From NCBI RefSeq assembly GCF_001442805.1, contig NZ_CP011131.1, positions 1,488,001-1,552,000 of the forward strand: 64,000 nt of DNA, written 5' to 3'. How positions within the stretch are numbered: position 1 is the stretch's first letter; every line of letters starts with the position of its first letter. Below the pieces are notes generated by a model, which had not been told where the DNA came from, made no database searches, and saw only the letters and a list, made by a program, of their open reading frames with translations. The DNA comes from Lysobacter gummosus (GTDB taxonomy: Bacteria; Pseudomonadota; Gammaproteobacteria; Xanthomonadales; Xanthomonadaceae). The position numbers were made by a program, and so were the translations under genes. Shown one piece after another: positions 54,346-63,017 of the stretch.

Positions 54346-55743
54346 ATGACCCGCACCCGCTTCGCCCCCAGCCCCACCGGATACCTGCACATCGGCGGCG
54401 CGCGCACCGCGCTGTACTGCTGGCTGGAAGCGCGCCGCGCGGGCGGGCAGTTCATACTGCGCATCGAGGACACCGACCGCGAGCGCAGCACCCAGGCGGC
54501 GATCGACGCGATCCTGGAGGCGATGGACTGGCTCGGCCTGAGCTACGACGAAGGCCCGATCTACCAGACCCAGCGCCTGGAGCGTTACCGCGAGGTCGCC
54601 GAGCAGATGGTCGCGGCCGGCACCGCCTACTACGCCTACGAAACCCGCGATGAGCTGGCCGCCGCGCGCGACGCGGCGTTGGCCGCCAAGGAAAAGCCGC
54701 GCTACAACGGCGCCTACCGCGATCGCAACGAGCCCTACCGCGACGATCCGAACCGGGTCATCCGCTTCAAGAATCCGCTGGGCGGCACGGTGGTGTTCGA
54801 GGACAAGGTCAAGGGCCGCATCGAGATCGCCAACAGCGAGCTCGACGATCTGGTGATCTTCCGCGCCGACGGCTATCCGACCTACAACTTCGCCGTCGTC
54901 GTCGATGATCTGGACATGCGCATCACCGATGTCGTGCGCGGCGACGACCACGTCAACAACACCCCGCGTCAGATCAACATCTATGAAGCACTCGGCGCGC
55001 CGGTGCCGCATTTCGCCCATCTGCCGATGATTCTCGATTCCGAGGGCGCCAAGCTGTCCAAGCGCACCGGCGCGGCCGACGTCATGCAGTACCGCGACGA
55101 AGGCTATCTGCCGCACGCGCTGCTGAACTATCTGGTCCGCCTGGGCTGGTCGCACGGCGATCAGGAAATTTTCTCGATCGAGGAAATGACCCGGTTGTTC
55201 CAACTGGTGGACGTCAACTCCAGCGCCTCGCGCCTGGACGCGGCCAAGCTGGGCTGGATGAACCAGCAGTACCTCAAGAGCGACGATCCGGCCGAGGTCG
55301 GCAAGCACCTGGAATGGCATCTGCGCCAGCAGGGCCTGGATCTGGCTGCCGGCCCGGCGCCGGCCGACGTGGTGATCGCGCTGCGCGACCGCGTGCAGAC
55401 CCTGAAGGACATGGCCGAGCGCGCGGCGGTCTGGTATCGCCCGCTGCAGACTTACGACGAGGCCGCGGTCGCCAAGCACCTGAACGCCGCCGCGCAGGCG
55501 CCGTTGAGCGAGGCGCGCGCGCGTCTGACCGCGCTGGCGGTGTGGAGCGCCGACAGCGTCTCCGCGGCCCTGCACGAGGCCGCAGAAGCGCTGGGACTGG
55601 GCATGGGCAAGGTCGCCCAGCCGCTGCGCGTGGCCATCACCGGCACCCAGGTCAGCCCGGACATCTCGCATACGGTCTACCTGGCCGGGCAGGCCCAGGC
55701 CTTGCAACGTATCGACGCCGCCCTTACTAAGATTCCTGCGTAG
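54346..55743 (+). CDS. gltX: Glutamyl-tRNA synthetase
   Basis: 465 aa. The class I signatures are [12 protein letters not shown] (HIGH-like) and GAKLSKRTG (KMSKS-like, KLSKR). The catalytic core is followed by the anticodon-binding C-terminal part. It charges tRNA-Glu. The gene diverges from lpxH over 128 bp, and zur follows 60 bp later on the same strand. Confidence 0.95.
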   Translation: MTRTRFAPSPTGYLHIGGARTALYCWLEARRAGGQFILRIEDTDRERSTQAAIDAILEAMDWLGLSYDEGPIYQTQRLERYREVAEQMVAAGTAYYAYETRDELAAARDAALAAKEKPRYNGAYRDRNEPYRDDPNRVIRFKNPLGGTVVFEDKVKGRIEIANSELDDLVIFRADGYPTYNFAVVVDDLDMRITDVVRGDDHVNNTPRQINIYEALGAPVPHFAHLPMILDSEGAKLSKRTGAADVMQYRDEGYLPHALLNYLVRLGWSHGDQEIFSIEEMTRLFQLVDVNSSASRLDAAKLGWMNQQYLKSDDPAEVGKHLEWHLRQQGLDLAAGPAPADVVIALRDRVQTLKDMAERAAVWYRPLQTYDEAAVAKHLNAAAQAPLSEARARLTALAVWSADSVSAALHEAAEALGLGMGKVAQPLRVAITGTQVSPDISHTVYLAGQAQALQRIDAALTKIPA

Positions 55744-55803
55744 GGGTTTTCGCGCCGGCCCTGCGCCGGCGCCAGGACCCGCGCCGCGAACGAGGAGCCC
55801 GCC

Positions 55804-56298
55804 ATGAGCACCAGCCACGCCTGCACCGACCCCCAGCACCACGTCCACGACGGCACCGCCTTCGTGCAGGAAGTGGAGCGGGCCTGCGAGCAGCGCGGCC
55901 TGCGCCTGACGCCGATCCGCGCGCACGCGCTGCGCCTGATCGCCGACGCCGGCCGGCCGATGAAGGCCTACGATCTGCTTGACCAGATGAAGGCCACTCA
56001 CGATGCCGCGGCGCCGCCGACCATCTACCGGGCCCTGGATTTCCTGCTCGAACACGGCTTCATCCACAAGCTGGCGTCGATCAACGCCTTCGTCGGCTGC
56101 CATCATCCTGGCGGCGCGCAGCATGCGGTGCCGTTCCTGATCTGCGACTCGTGCCAGTCGGCGACCGAACTGGAGGACGAGCGCATCGTCGATCTGCTCG
56201 AAGCGCGCGCACGCGCGCTAGGCTTCGTGCCGCAGGCGCAGACGCTGGAAGTGCACGGCATGTGCGCCGATTGCGTTCAGGCCAAGGCGAACGCCTAG
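55804..56298 (+). CDS. zur: Zur-type zinc uptake regulator (Fur family)
   Basis: 164 aa. N-terminal winged helix (LRLTPIRAHALRLIADAGRP, then PPTIYRALDFLLEHGFIHK). Structural-zinc Cys pairs are Cys114-x-x-Cys117 (CDSC) and Cys154-x-x-Cys157 (CADC). Regulatory ligands probably include Cys99 and His100 (VGCHH) and nearby His. A Zur repressor binds DNA when zinc is bound. A matching binding-site-like dyad lies at 61155. Named Zur rather than Fur from the Cys/His pattern and that context. Confidence 0.87.
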   Translation: MSTSHACTDPQHHVHDGTAFVQEVERACEQRGLRLTPIRAHALRLIADAGRPMKAYDLLDQMKATHDAAAPPTIYRALDFLLEHGFIHKLASINAFVGCHHPGGAQHAVPFLICDSCQSATELEDERIVDLLEARARALGFVPQAQTLEVHGMCADCVQAKANA

Positions 56299-56322
56299 CC
56301 GCTCGCGGAATTTCCAGCGCTG

Positions 56323-56409
56323 TTGTGGGAGGGGCTTCAGCCCCGATGCTTTTCTTTCAGATCGCATCGCCGGAACGAACAGCATCGGGGCTGAAGCCCC
56401 TCCTACAAA
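56323..56409. repeat. Inverted TGTGGGAGGGGCTTCAGCCCCG repeat
   Basis: Arms (TTGTGGGAGGGGCTTCAGCC and its complement starting AGCATCGGGGCTGAAGCC) are separated by about 30 bp. It is a common xanthomonad/pseudomonad-type dispersed inverted repeat. Lies between zur and the convergent MFS gene. Confidence 0.8.
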
Positions 56410-56430
56410 AACCCCGCGTTTTCGCGGGGT
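56407..56430 (-). terminator. Terminator after the 56447 MFS gene
   Basis: On the minus strand ACCCCGCG-AAAA-CGCGGGGT is followed by TTTTTG, 17 bp after the MFS stop. Confidence 0.8.
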
Positions 56431-56446
56431 CTTTGCTTGCAGCGGG

Positions 56447-57697
56447 TCAGGCCGGCGCCAGCGCCGCACGCGGCATGCGCGCCTCGCGGATCGGCAGATT
56501 CGCCGCCGCGGCCAGCAACGCCAGCGCGATGTCGGCGTACCACATCCAGGTGTAGTCGCCGAAGTTGGCCATCGCCAGACCGCCGAGCCAGGCGCCGAAG
56601 AAGCCGCCGATCTGGTGCGAGAGCAAGGTGAAACCGAACAGCGTGCCCAGGTAGCGCGGCCCGAACAATTTTCCGACCAGTCCCGCGGTCGGCGGCACCG
56701 TCGCCAGCCAGGTCACGCCCAGTCCGGCGGCGAACAAGTAGAACGTCAGCGGCGTCGGCGGCGAGATCAGATAGATGCCGATCAGCAGCGCGCGGCTGGC
56801 ATACATCAACGCGAGCAGATGCTTCATCCGATAGCGCTGCCCAAGCCAACCCGCGGCCAGACTGCCGCCGATATTGAACAGGCCGATCAGCGCGAGCGAC
56901 ATCGCCGAGACGTTGTCCGACAGCCCGCACAGAGCGATTTCGCCGGGCAGGTGAGTGACCAGGAAGGCGATGTGGAAGCCGCAGGTGAAGAAGCCGAGGT
57001 GCAGCATCCAGTAGCTGGGCTCGCGCAGCGCGATGCGCAACTGCTCGCGCAGACCGATGCCGGGCGGCGCGGTTGCGACCGCGCCGCCGGAGGGCGTCGC
57101 CGATTCGCGCCGGCGCAGCGGCCATGCCAGCGGCAACGTCGCCAGTGCCGCCGCCGCCAGCGTCCACATCGCCGCCATCCAGCCCGCCGCGGCGATCACC
57201 GCCTGCACCAGCGGCGCGAACAGGAACTGACCCAGCGAGCCGCCGGCATTGATTACCCCCGCCGCCATCGAGCGTTTTTCGGCCGGCAAGCTTTGCGCGG
57301 TGGCGCCGATCAATATCGAAAAACTGCCCGCGCCCGCGCCGGCGGCGCCGAAAATACCGAGGGTGACCATCAAGCCCCATTGCGACGACACGAACGGCGT
57401 CAGGCCCATGCCGGCCATCAGCAAGATGCCGCCGAACACCAGCACGCGCCCCGGCCCGCGCTGATCGGCGAGCGCGCCGAACACCGGCTGCACCGCGCCC
57501 CACACGAACTGGCCGATCGCCAGGGCGAAACTGATTTCGGCGATGCCCAGCCCGGTGCTGTGGCCGATCGGCTTGATCAGCAGCCCCTGCGATTGGCGGA
57601 TGCCCATGGTGATCATCAGCATCGCGGTCGCGGCTAGCAGCAATGGCCAGTAAGAGACGGGTTTCTGGCCGGGTAACGCGGGGGCAGTGGCGCTCAT
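56447..57697 (-). CDS. MFS transporter, OFA / monocarboxylate-like
   Basis: 416 aa, about 12 transmembrane helices. GIRQSQGLLIKPIGHSTGLG in the first helices and the loop ADQRGPGRVLVFGGILL are like oxalate/formate and monocarboxylate MFS carriers. Substrate unknown. It shares strand with the MarR gene upstream, with the 75-bp repeat array between, so common control is possible but not shown. Confidence 0.84.
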   Translation of the reverse strand: MSATAPALPGQKPVSYWPLLLAATAMLMITMGIRQSQGLLIKPIGHSTGLGIAEISFALAIGQFVWGAVQPVFGALADQRGPGRVLVFGGILLMAGMGLTPFVSSQWGLMVTLGIFGAAGAGAGSFSILIGATAQSLPAEKRSMAAGVINAGGSLGQFLFAPLVQAVIAAAGWMAAMWTLAAAALATLPLAWPLRRRESATPSGGAVATAPPGIGLREQLRIALREPSYWMLHLGFFTCGFHIAFLVTHLPGEIALCGLSDNVSAMSLALIGLFNIGGSLAAGWLGQRYRMKHLLALMYASRALLIGIYLISPPTPLTFYLFAAGLGVTWLATVPPTAGLVGKLFGPRYLGTLFGFTLLSHQIGGFFGAWLGGLAMANFGDYTWMWYADIALALLAAAANLPIREARMPRAALAPA

Positions 57698-57820
57698 TGA
57701 AGTCTCGGCGGCAAGTGGGGCGGAGGGAGGGGAGGATGTTCGGTGATGCGGTCGATCGGAGGGCCGTTATTTATCTGCGGCGTGGGTCTTCCCTGACTCC
57801 GGCGAATACGGACACTCCAC

Positions 57821-58350
57821 GCCGTCATTCCCGCGTAGGCGGGAATCCAGGGCTCTTCGTGCGTAAGGGTACGAAGCCGCCGCGCCTCTGCTCTTGCCGT
57901 CATTCCCGCGGACGCGGGAATCCAGCGACTTTCGTCCACAAGACCGTGAGGCCGCAGCGCCCGCGCTCTTGCCGTCATTCCCGCGAACGCGGGAATCCAG
58001 GGCTTTTCGTACGAAAGAGTACGAAGCCGCCGCGCCTCTGCTCTTGCCGTCATTCCCGCGGACGCGGGAATCCAGGGCTTTTCGTGCGAAAGACTGCGAA
58101 GCCGCCGCGTTCCTGCTCTTGCCGTCATTCCCGCGAAGGCGGGAATCCAGGGCTTTTCGTGCGAAAGAGTACGAAGCCGCCGCGCCTCTGTTTTTGCCGT
58201 CATTCCCGCGAACGCGGGAATCCAGCGACTTTCGTCCACATGCGACGGACGACGGTGTAGGCGTGCTTTTCCCCATCAAGGCCAGCGCGTAAGACCTCAA
58301 GCGCTCTCGCTCGAAAGTCCCTGGATTCCCGCGTTCGCGGGAATGACGGT
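57821..58350. repeat. Array of six 75-bp direct repeats closed by an inverted copy
   Basis: Copies begin GCCGTCATTC at 57821, 57896, 57971, 58046, 58121 and 58196, exactly 75 bp apart. Each has the dyad core ATTCCCGCG..CGCGGGAAT followed by TCCAGGGCTTTTCGT-type sequence. The final copy is followed by a divergent stretch and then an inverted core at 58321-58350. Because 75 is a multiple of three, several long open frames result; they are not genes. It is not a CRISPR: the segments between cores are themselves repeated. Confidence 0.9.
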
Positions 58351-58413
58351 AACCAGAAGGCGATGCCATCGGACGGCAACCAAACGGCGACGCCATCGCA
58401 GCGGCCAACACCA

Positions 58414-58896
58414 TCACCGCGAACCCCGTTGCACAGACGCCGCATCCGCCTGCAACTGCGCGATCGCCCGATCCAAATGCGCATGCAGCGCATCGATCCC
58501 GTCCTGGCCCAGACCGCGATCGATCTCGTCCTGCACCACCCGCCACAGCGGCTGCGCGCGTTCGATGACCGCGCGGCCGCTGTCGGTGATGCGCAGGCAG
58601 CGCTGCCGCGCGTCGGCGCCGGGCACCGATTCGATCCAGCCCGATTCCACCAGCGACTTGAGGTCGCGGCTCAGGGTGCTGCGGTCCATGCCCAGCTCGT
58701 GCGCGACCTCGCCCAGCGGGCGGCCACGGCCGCCGGTGCGGCGCAGGATCGAGTACTGGTTGAGGTTGACCCCGGCCGGCGCCAGCGCCTGGTCGTAGCG
58801 CTGAGTCATCAGCCGCGCGAGTTTGCGCATGCGAAAACAGGTGCACACGCTCGGGGCGGCGTTCTCGGCGCGGACGGTTTCGCTGATCGTGCTCAT
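58414..58896 (-). CDS. MarR-family transcriptional regulator
   Basis: 160 aa from the ATG at 58896. Winged helix: LNQYSILRRTGGRGRPLGEVA, MDRSTLSRDLKSLVESGWIE and DARQRCLRITDSGR wing. Ends in a helical dimerisation segment. A perfect 12-bp dyad lies over the region just upstream of the start. Targets and ligand unknown; the MFS gene 700 bp downstream on the same strand is a candidate. The CxC residues near the N-terminus (VCTCF) could be redox-sensitive. Confidence 0.87.
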   Translation of the reverse strand: MSTISETVRAENAAPSVCTCFRMRKLARLMTQRYDQALAPAGVNLNQYSILRRTGGRGRPLGEVAHELGMDRSTLSRDLKSLVESGWIESVPGADARQRCLRITDSGRAVIERAQPLWRVVQDEIDRGLGQDGIDALHAHLDRAIAQLQADAASVQRGSR

Positions 58897-58899
58897 TGT

Positions 58900-58911
58900 G
58901 TGTATATACAC
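58900..58911. promoter_or_regulatory. Perfect 12-bp dyad at the MarR gene start
   Basis: GTGTATATACAC, 4 bp upstream of the start codon. Likely an autoregulatory MarR operator. Confidence 0.5.
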
Positions 58912-59075
58912 CTATTTCGTCCGCAACCGCAAACGCCGGCGCGAAGGCCGGCGTCTGGGGCCGCGGGAAGGGCGCTACCGGACGACTTGGAGAGAGTCGA
59001 AACAACCCCGCGTGCAATCGCTGGTCGATACCGAAACGATGGAGCTAGGCGACGCGCCGCCCGGCCCCACGCGGA

Positions 59076-61118
59076 TCAGAAGAACACCCGCACGCCGAAG
59101 TCCACGCCGCGGCCGGGCAGCACCACGGTGTCTTTGAGGAACGAGGTGTGCACGCGCGCGGTTTCGTCGGTGAGGTTGTTGCCGTCCAGGAACAACTCGT
59201 AGCCCAGGTTGCCCGAGTCCCAGTGATAGGCCAGGTGCGCGTCGACCAGGGTGTAGCCGTCGGTGGGGGTTTCGTTGACCGCGACCTTGTCCTGCTTCAT
59301 GTAGCGCGTCGCGCCGAGCGAGGCGCGCCAGCTGTCGGCGTCCCAGCGCAGCTCGCCGCCGATGCGACCCGGCGCGATCCGCGGCAGATTGCCGCCGCCG
59401 TTGTCGAGCTTGGCGCGCACGGTGTCGCCGAACACGCGCACGTCGAACTTGCCGGCCGCGCCATCGAACAGGTGCGCGATCGCCTCGCCCTCGAAACCGG
59501 TGAACTTCGCATCGGCCTGGCTCCACTGGCGCACCGGGTTGTCCTCGACCGTGGCGCCGGTATCGACCAGATAGATGAAGCCGTCGAACCGGGTCTGGTA
59601 CGCGGCCAGCTTCGCCTCGAACATCGAGCCGTGGTAATGCAGGCCGACTTCGAACTGGTTGGCGCGCTCCTTGCGCAGATTCGCGTCGCCGATCTCGAAC
59701 GACGCGGTCGCCGCGTGCAGGCCGTTGGCGAACAGTTCTTCCTCCGCCGGCGCGCGTTCGGCGCGATCGACGTTGAAGGTCAGGCGCCAGGCATCGTTGA
59801 ACTTCCACAACACACCGGCCGACAGGCTCAGCGGGCTGAAGCTGCGCTTGGCCTCGCCCTGCGGCGAGCTTTCCACGCGATCCACGCGCGCGCCCAGTTC
59901 GAGCTGCAGCTGATCCCACTTGCGCTGTTCGGTCAGGAACAAACCGCCCGCGCGGGTCTTGGTCTTGGGAATGAAGGCTTCTTCGCCGATCGCCTGGAAG
60001 GTGCGCTCGAAACCTTGCACGCCCAGCGCGCCGATCCAGCCGCCCAGCGGCTTGTGGGTCAGCTCGAAACGGCCTTCGGTGGCGTCGTTGAGGAAACGCG
60101 TGCCGACCTCGCTGCCTTCGAATTCGGTGTGCTCGTATTCGGTGTTGGCCAGGCTCGCGCGCAGGCCGCTGAAGATGCCGAATTCCTGGTTGATGCCGCC
60201 CTTGAGCTCGAAGCGGTTCTGGCGCATGTCGATATGCACCGGCGATTCGCCTTCTTCGGCATTGCCCGGCTCGCCGGGATTGCCGTACTTGTCTTCGTAG
60301 CGCGCGGCGGAGAAGCCCAGGAAGCCCACATCGCCGACCAGCGAGGCGCCCAGCGCGCCGGTCTTGGTATCGACGAAGCTGTTGCGCTGGCGGCCGAGCG
60401 GGGTTTCGTAGTCGTCGTTGTTGCGGTACACGCCGTCGGCGTGCAGCACCAGCGCGCCGTCGGCGCCGCTGGCATCGACGCGGGCCATGCCGGTGACGCC
60501 GTCGCTGACCGTGCTGCGGCGCACTTCGGCGCGGCCGGAGACGGTTTCCTCCAGCGGCTTCTCGGCGATGCGGCCATCGACGATGTTGACCACGCCGCCG
60601 ATCGCGCCGCTGCCGTAAAGCAAGGTGGCCGGGCCCTTGAGCACTTCGATCTGGTCGGCCAGGAACGGCTCGACCGCGACGTTGTGGTCCTGGCTGACGG
60701 TGGACACGTCCTGGCTGGCCAGGCCGCCGGTCATTACTCCCACGCGCGGGCCTTCCATGCCGCGGATGATCGGCCGGCCGACGCCGGCGCCGAAATTGGA
60801 GCTCTGCACGCCGGGCAGTTTGCCGACGGTTTCGCCCAGGGTGGCGCCGCGCGCTTCATCGAGCTTTTCGCCCGACAGCACTTCCACCGGCTGGGCCAGT
60901 TCTTCCGCGCTGGACTGCAGGGGCGTGGCCGTGACGACGACCGCGTCCAGGCTGGTAGCCTTGTCGTGTCGGGTGTCGCTGGGGTTGCCGGGAGAGGCGC
61001 CCTGAGCGGCGGCGGACGCGTCCTGCGCGGCGGCCTGGCCGAACGGCAGGGCGAGGGTCAATGCGATGGCGAGCGCGCTACGGCGGACACGACGGGAGTT
61101 GGCGATGGGCTTGGGCAT
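59076..61118 (-). CDS. ZnuD-like TonB-dependent receptor (putative zinc receptor)
   Basis: 680 aa. Signal peptide ending LPFGQAAAQ, plug domain at about 55-170 (LGETVGKLPGVQSSNFGAG, GVGRPIIRGMEGPRVGV) and a barrel ending ...VDFGVRVFF. ZnuD of Neisseria has this plug and short segments such as PVHIDMRQNRFELKGG. A Zur-box-like site lies just upstream of its start and the zur gene is 5 kb away, which supports zinc uptake. The His-rich loops of Neisseria ZnuD are not evident. It diverges from a MerC-domain gene over the box. Confidence 0.82.
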   Translation of the reverse strand: MPKPIANSRRVRRSALAIALTLALPFGQAAAQDASAAAQGASPGNPSDTRHDKATSLDAVVVTATPLQSSAEELAQPVEVLSGEKLDEARGATLGETVGKLPGVQSSNFGAGVGRPIIRGMEGPRVGVMTGGLASQDVSTVSQDHNVAVEPFLADQIEVLKGPATLLYGSGAIGGVVNIVDGRIAEKPLEETVSGRAEVRRSTVSDGVTGMARVDASGADGALVLHADGVYRNNDDYETPLGRQRNSFVDTKTGALGASLVGDVGFLGFSAARYEDKYGNPGEPGNAEEGESPVHIDMRQNRFELKGGINQEFGIFSGLRASLANTEYEHTEFEGSEVGTRFLNDATEGRFELTHKPLGGWIGALGVQGFERTFQAIGEEAFIPKTKTRAGGLFLTEQRKWDQLQLELGARVDRVESSPQGEAKRSFSPLSLSAGVLWKFNDAWRLTFNVDRAERAPAEEELFANGLHAATASFEIGDANLRKERANQFEVGLHYHGSMFEAKLAAYQTRFDGFIYLVDTGATVEDNPVRQWSQADAKFTGFEGEAIAHLFDGAAGKFDVRVFGDTVRAKLDNGGGNLPRIAPGRIGGELRWDADSWRASLGATRYMKQDKVAVNETPTDGYTLVDAHLAYHWDSGNLGYELFLDGNNLTDETARVHTSFLKDTVVLPGRGVDFGVRVFF

Positions 61119-61154
61119 GTCGAATTGGCAGATTCTGAACTGGCAGGGGAGGTT

Positions 61155-61177
61155 GAAATGTTATAGAGTAACAATAC
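61155..61177. promoter_or_regulatory. Zur-box-like operator between the ZnuD-like and MerC genes
   Basis: GAAATGTTATA-G-AGTAACAATAC. The left half matches the proteobacterial Zur half site GAAATGTTATA; the right half is degenerate. It lies 37 bp from the receptor start and 34 bp from the MerC start, so one site could repress both. Confidence 0.7.
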
Positions 61178-61210
61178 CTGATTGACAACCGTCCCAGAAG
61201 TCATCCCCTC

Positions 61211-61618
61211 ATGCCTTCATTCCTACGTGGCCTGCTCGACCGTATCGGCGCTGTCGGCTCGCTGGCCTGCGCCGTGCATTGCGCTGCCCTGCCGCTGCTG
61301 ATCGCGGTGCTGCCCTCGCTGGGTATCGCCGTGTGGTTCGGCGACGGCTTCGAAATGGGCTTCGTGATGTTCGCGACCCTGCTGGGCAGTTTCAGCGTGA
61401 TTTCCGGCTATCGCCGCCACCACGCCATGCGCGCGCTGTCCCTGCTGATTCCGGGCCTGGGCCTGCTGTGGGTCGGCGTGCTGTACGCGCCGCTGCACCA
61501 CGCGCTGCTGCCCCACGCCATCACCATGACCTGCGGCGGCGTGCTGGTCGGGCTGGCGCATCTGACCAACCTGCGCCTCAACCACGGCCATATCCACGAC
61601 GCCAGCTGCGCCCACTGA
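61211..61618 (+). CDS. MerC-domain membrane protein
   Basis: 135 aa, four transmembrane helices. The first contains SLACAVHCAALPLL, the Cys pair by which MerC binds mercuric ion; the C-terminus is His-rich (NHGHIHDASCAH). No mer operon genes are near, and the divergent receptor and Zur-like box suggest a role in zinc rather than mercury handling, as seen for MerC-like proteins in Zur regulons. That is inference. Confidence 0.82.
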   Translation: MPSFLRGLLDRIGAVGSLACAVHCAALPLLIAVLPSLGIAVWFGDGFEMGFVMFATLLGSFSVISGYRRHHAMRALSLLIPGLGLLWVGVLYAPLHHALLPHAITMTCGGVLVGLAHLTNLRLNHGHIHDASCAH

Positions 61619-61787
61619 GCGCCGCTTTCGGCCTCCGAACGCCTAAAGGTAACGCTTGTGCTAGGCTTCGCAGCCTCGCGCGCGGCCCTGCTGCGCCGGA
61701 AACCGGGCTTCGCGCCCTCCCGCCGCCCCGCTGGCGGCCTGGGCCGACCTTCATTCGAAACACGTTCAACCGATTAGGAGCACGACC

Positions 61788-61976
61788 ATGGGTAAAGGCG
61801 ACCGCAAGACCGCCAAGGGCAAGCGCTACAACTCCAGCTACGGCAACGCCCGCAGCAAGGCCGTGACCAAGGCCGCCGGCACCGCCGCGGCGCCGGCCGC
61901 CAAGAAGACCGCCAAGACCGCCGTCGCCAAGGCGCCGGCCAAGAAGGTCGTGGCGAAGAAGGCCACCAAGGAATAA
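61788..61976 (+). CDS. 30S ribosomal protein THX-like, with Lys/Ala tail
   Basis: 62 aa: MGKGDRKTAKGKRYNSSYGN matches the THX (bTHXb) N-terminal pattern, which in Thermus is a 26-residue peptide on the 30S head. Residues 28-62 are an additional AAPAAKKTAKTAV-type Lys/Ala/Pro extension. An AGGAG precedes the ATG by 8 nt. The gene is followed by a terminator at 62051. Confidence 0.85.
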   Translation: MGKGDRKTAKGKRYNSSYGNARSKAVTKAAGTAAAPAAKKTAKTAVAKAPAKKVVAKKATKE

Positions 61977-62050
61977 GTCGTACGCCGACAGGCGCCCGGT
62001 CCGACCGCTGCTCCGGCAGCCGGTGGCGGCACGGGCCCGGTCAGCAAAGA

Positions 62051-62078
62051 AAGCCCCGCATCGCGGGGCTTTTCTTTT
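62051..62078 (+). terminator. Terminator after THX gene
   Basis: AGCCCCGC and GCGGGGCT stem followed by TTTCTTTT. Confidence 0.85.
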
Positions 62079-62262
62079 GCGCGGACGGTTTGTGGACGCG
62101 GCGCACGCGATGGCTGCCGCTATTGCGCATTGCCCGCAGGCAAATCGCGCATTTGCATGACGGGCGTCGTGATTTCGGCGACAAGGTGTAATTTTTTCAT
62201 TAAGATGCGCGCCGTTCCCGCGGACGGGAACGTCATGACCAAATCTAAGGGACAAGGAAATT

Positions 62263-62910
62263 ATGAAGAAGCAACTCGCGCTGGCCCTGTTGCTGGCGAC
62301 TGCGTCCTCGGCGGCCGCCGCTGCCGACGGCCTGAGCCACAGCTACGTCGAAGCCGGTTTCGTGCGTCACCAGGCCGAACTGCCGGTCGTGGAAGGCCAG
62401 GGCGTCTCGGTCGACGACATGAAGGCCGACGGCGGTTACATCGCCGGTTCGTTCGAGGTGATGGAGAGCGTGTATCTGTTCGGCGGTTACCACAAGGGCA
62501 ACGACGATGTCGGCGTGAGCCTCGACGGCATCGGCGAAATCGGCGAGTTCGATGCCGACGTGCAGCAGGGCCACATCGGCCTGGGCTACCACCACAAGCT
62601 CAGCGACCGCGTCGAGTGGACCGGTGAGTTGAGCTACCTCAACACCCGTCTGGAGCTGAAGGTCGAAGACTTCAAGGAACGCCTGAAGGGCGACGACTAC
62701 CGCGCTTCGGTCGGTCTGCGCGGCGATCTGGCCGCCAACTTCGAAGGCTGGATCAAGGCCAACTACACCGACGGTGACGTCTACGACGGCGAGTTCAGCG
62801 GCACGCTCGGCGCGCTGGTGAAGTTCAACAAGACCTGGGGCATCGTCGGCGAAGCCGAAGTCGGCTCCGACGACCGTCAGTTCCGCCTCGGCGTGCGCGC
62901 GAGCTTCTAA
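62263..62910 (+). CDS. Ax21-family outer-membrane protein
   Basis: 215 aa. MKKQLALALLLATASSAAAA signal peptide, then LSHSYVEAGFVRHQAELPVV and alternating beta strands ending ...DDRQFRLGVRASF with a terminal Phe. This pattern fits the Ax21/Omp1X family of small barrels in Xanthomonas and Stenotrophomonas. The name comes from Xanthomonas; claims that it acts as a signal are not needed here. It has its own terminator at 62943. Confidence 0.87.
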   Translation: MKKQLALALLLATASSAAAAADGLSHSYVEAGFVRHQAELPVVEGQGVSVDDMKADGGYIAGSFEVMESVYLFGGYHKGNDDVGVSLDGIGEIGEFDADVQQGHIGLGYHHKLSDRVEWTGELSYLNTRLELKVEDFKERLKGDDYRASVGLRGDLAANFEGWIKANYTDGDVYDGEFSGTLGALVKFNKTWGIVGEAEVGSDDRQFRLGVRASF

Positions 62911-62942
62911 GCCCGCGCGACACCTTCGAAGGTGCGACAGTC

Positions 62943-62974
62943 AAAGCCCGGCGCAAGCCGGGCTTTGTTTTTTT
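62943..62974 (+). terminator. Terminator after Ax21-family gene
   Basis: AAAGCCCGGC-GCAA-GCCGGGCTTT followed by GTTTTTTT. Confidence 0.88.
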
Positions 62975-63017
62975 CCGGCCGTGGTTGCGGCGATCGCAGG
63001 CCGCGATCGCGAGCGGT

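Noticed and set aside
57643..58260. Long open frames of about 205, 181 and 132 aa through the repeat array
   Set aside because: They exist because the 75-bp unit is a multiple of three; the protein is a repeated Arg/Pro/Ser-rich string with no start context.
57821..58350. CRISPR-like regular spacing of 75 bp
   Set aside because: The sequences between the palindromic cores are themselves repeated, not unique spacers, and no cas gene is in the window.
61211..61618. Part of a mercury-resistance operon
   Set aside because: No merR, merT, merP or merA nearby; the context is a Zur-like site and a zinc-type receptor.
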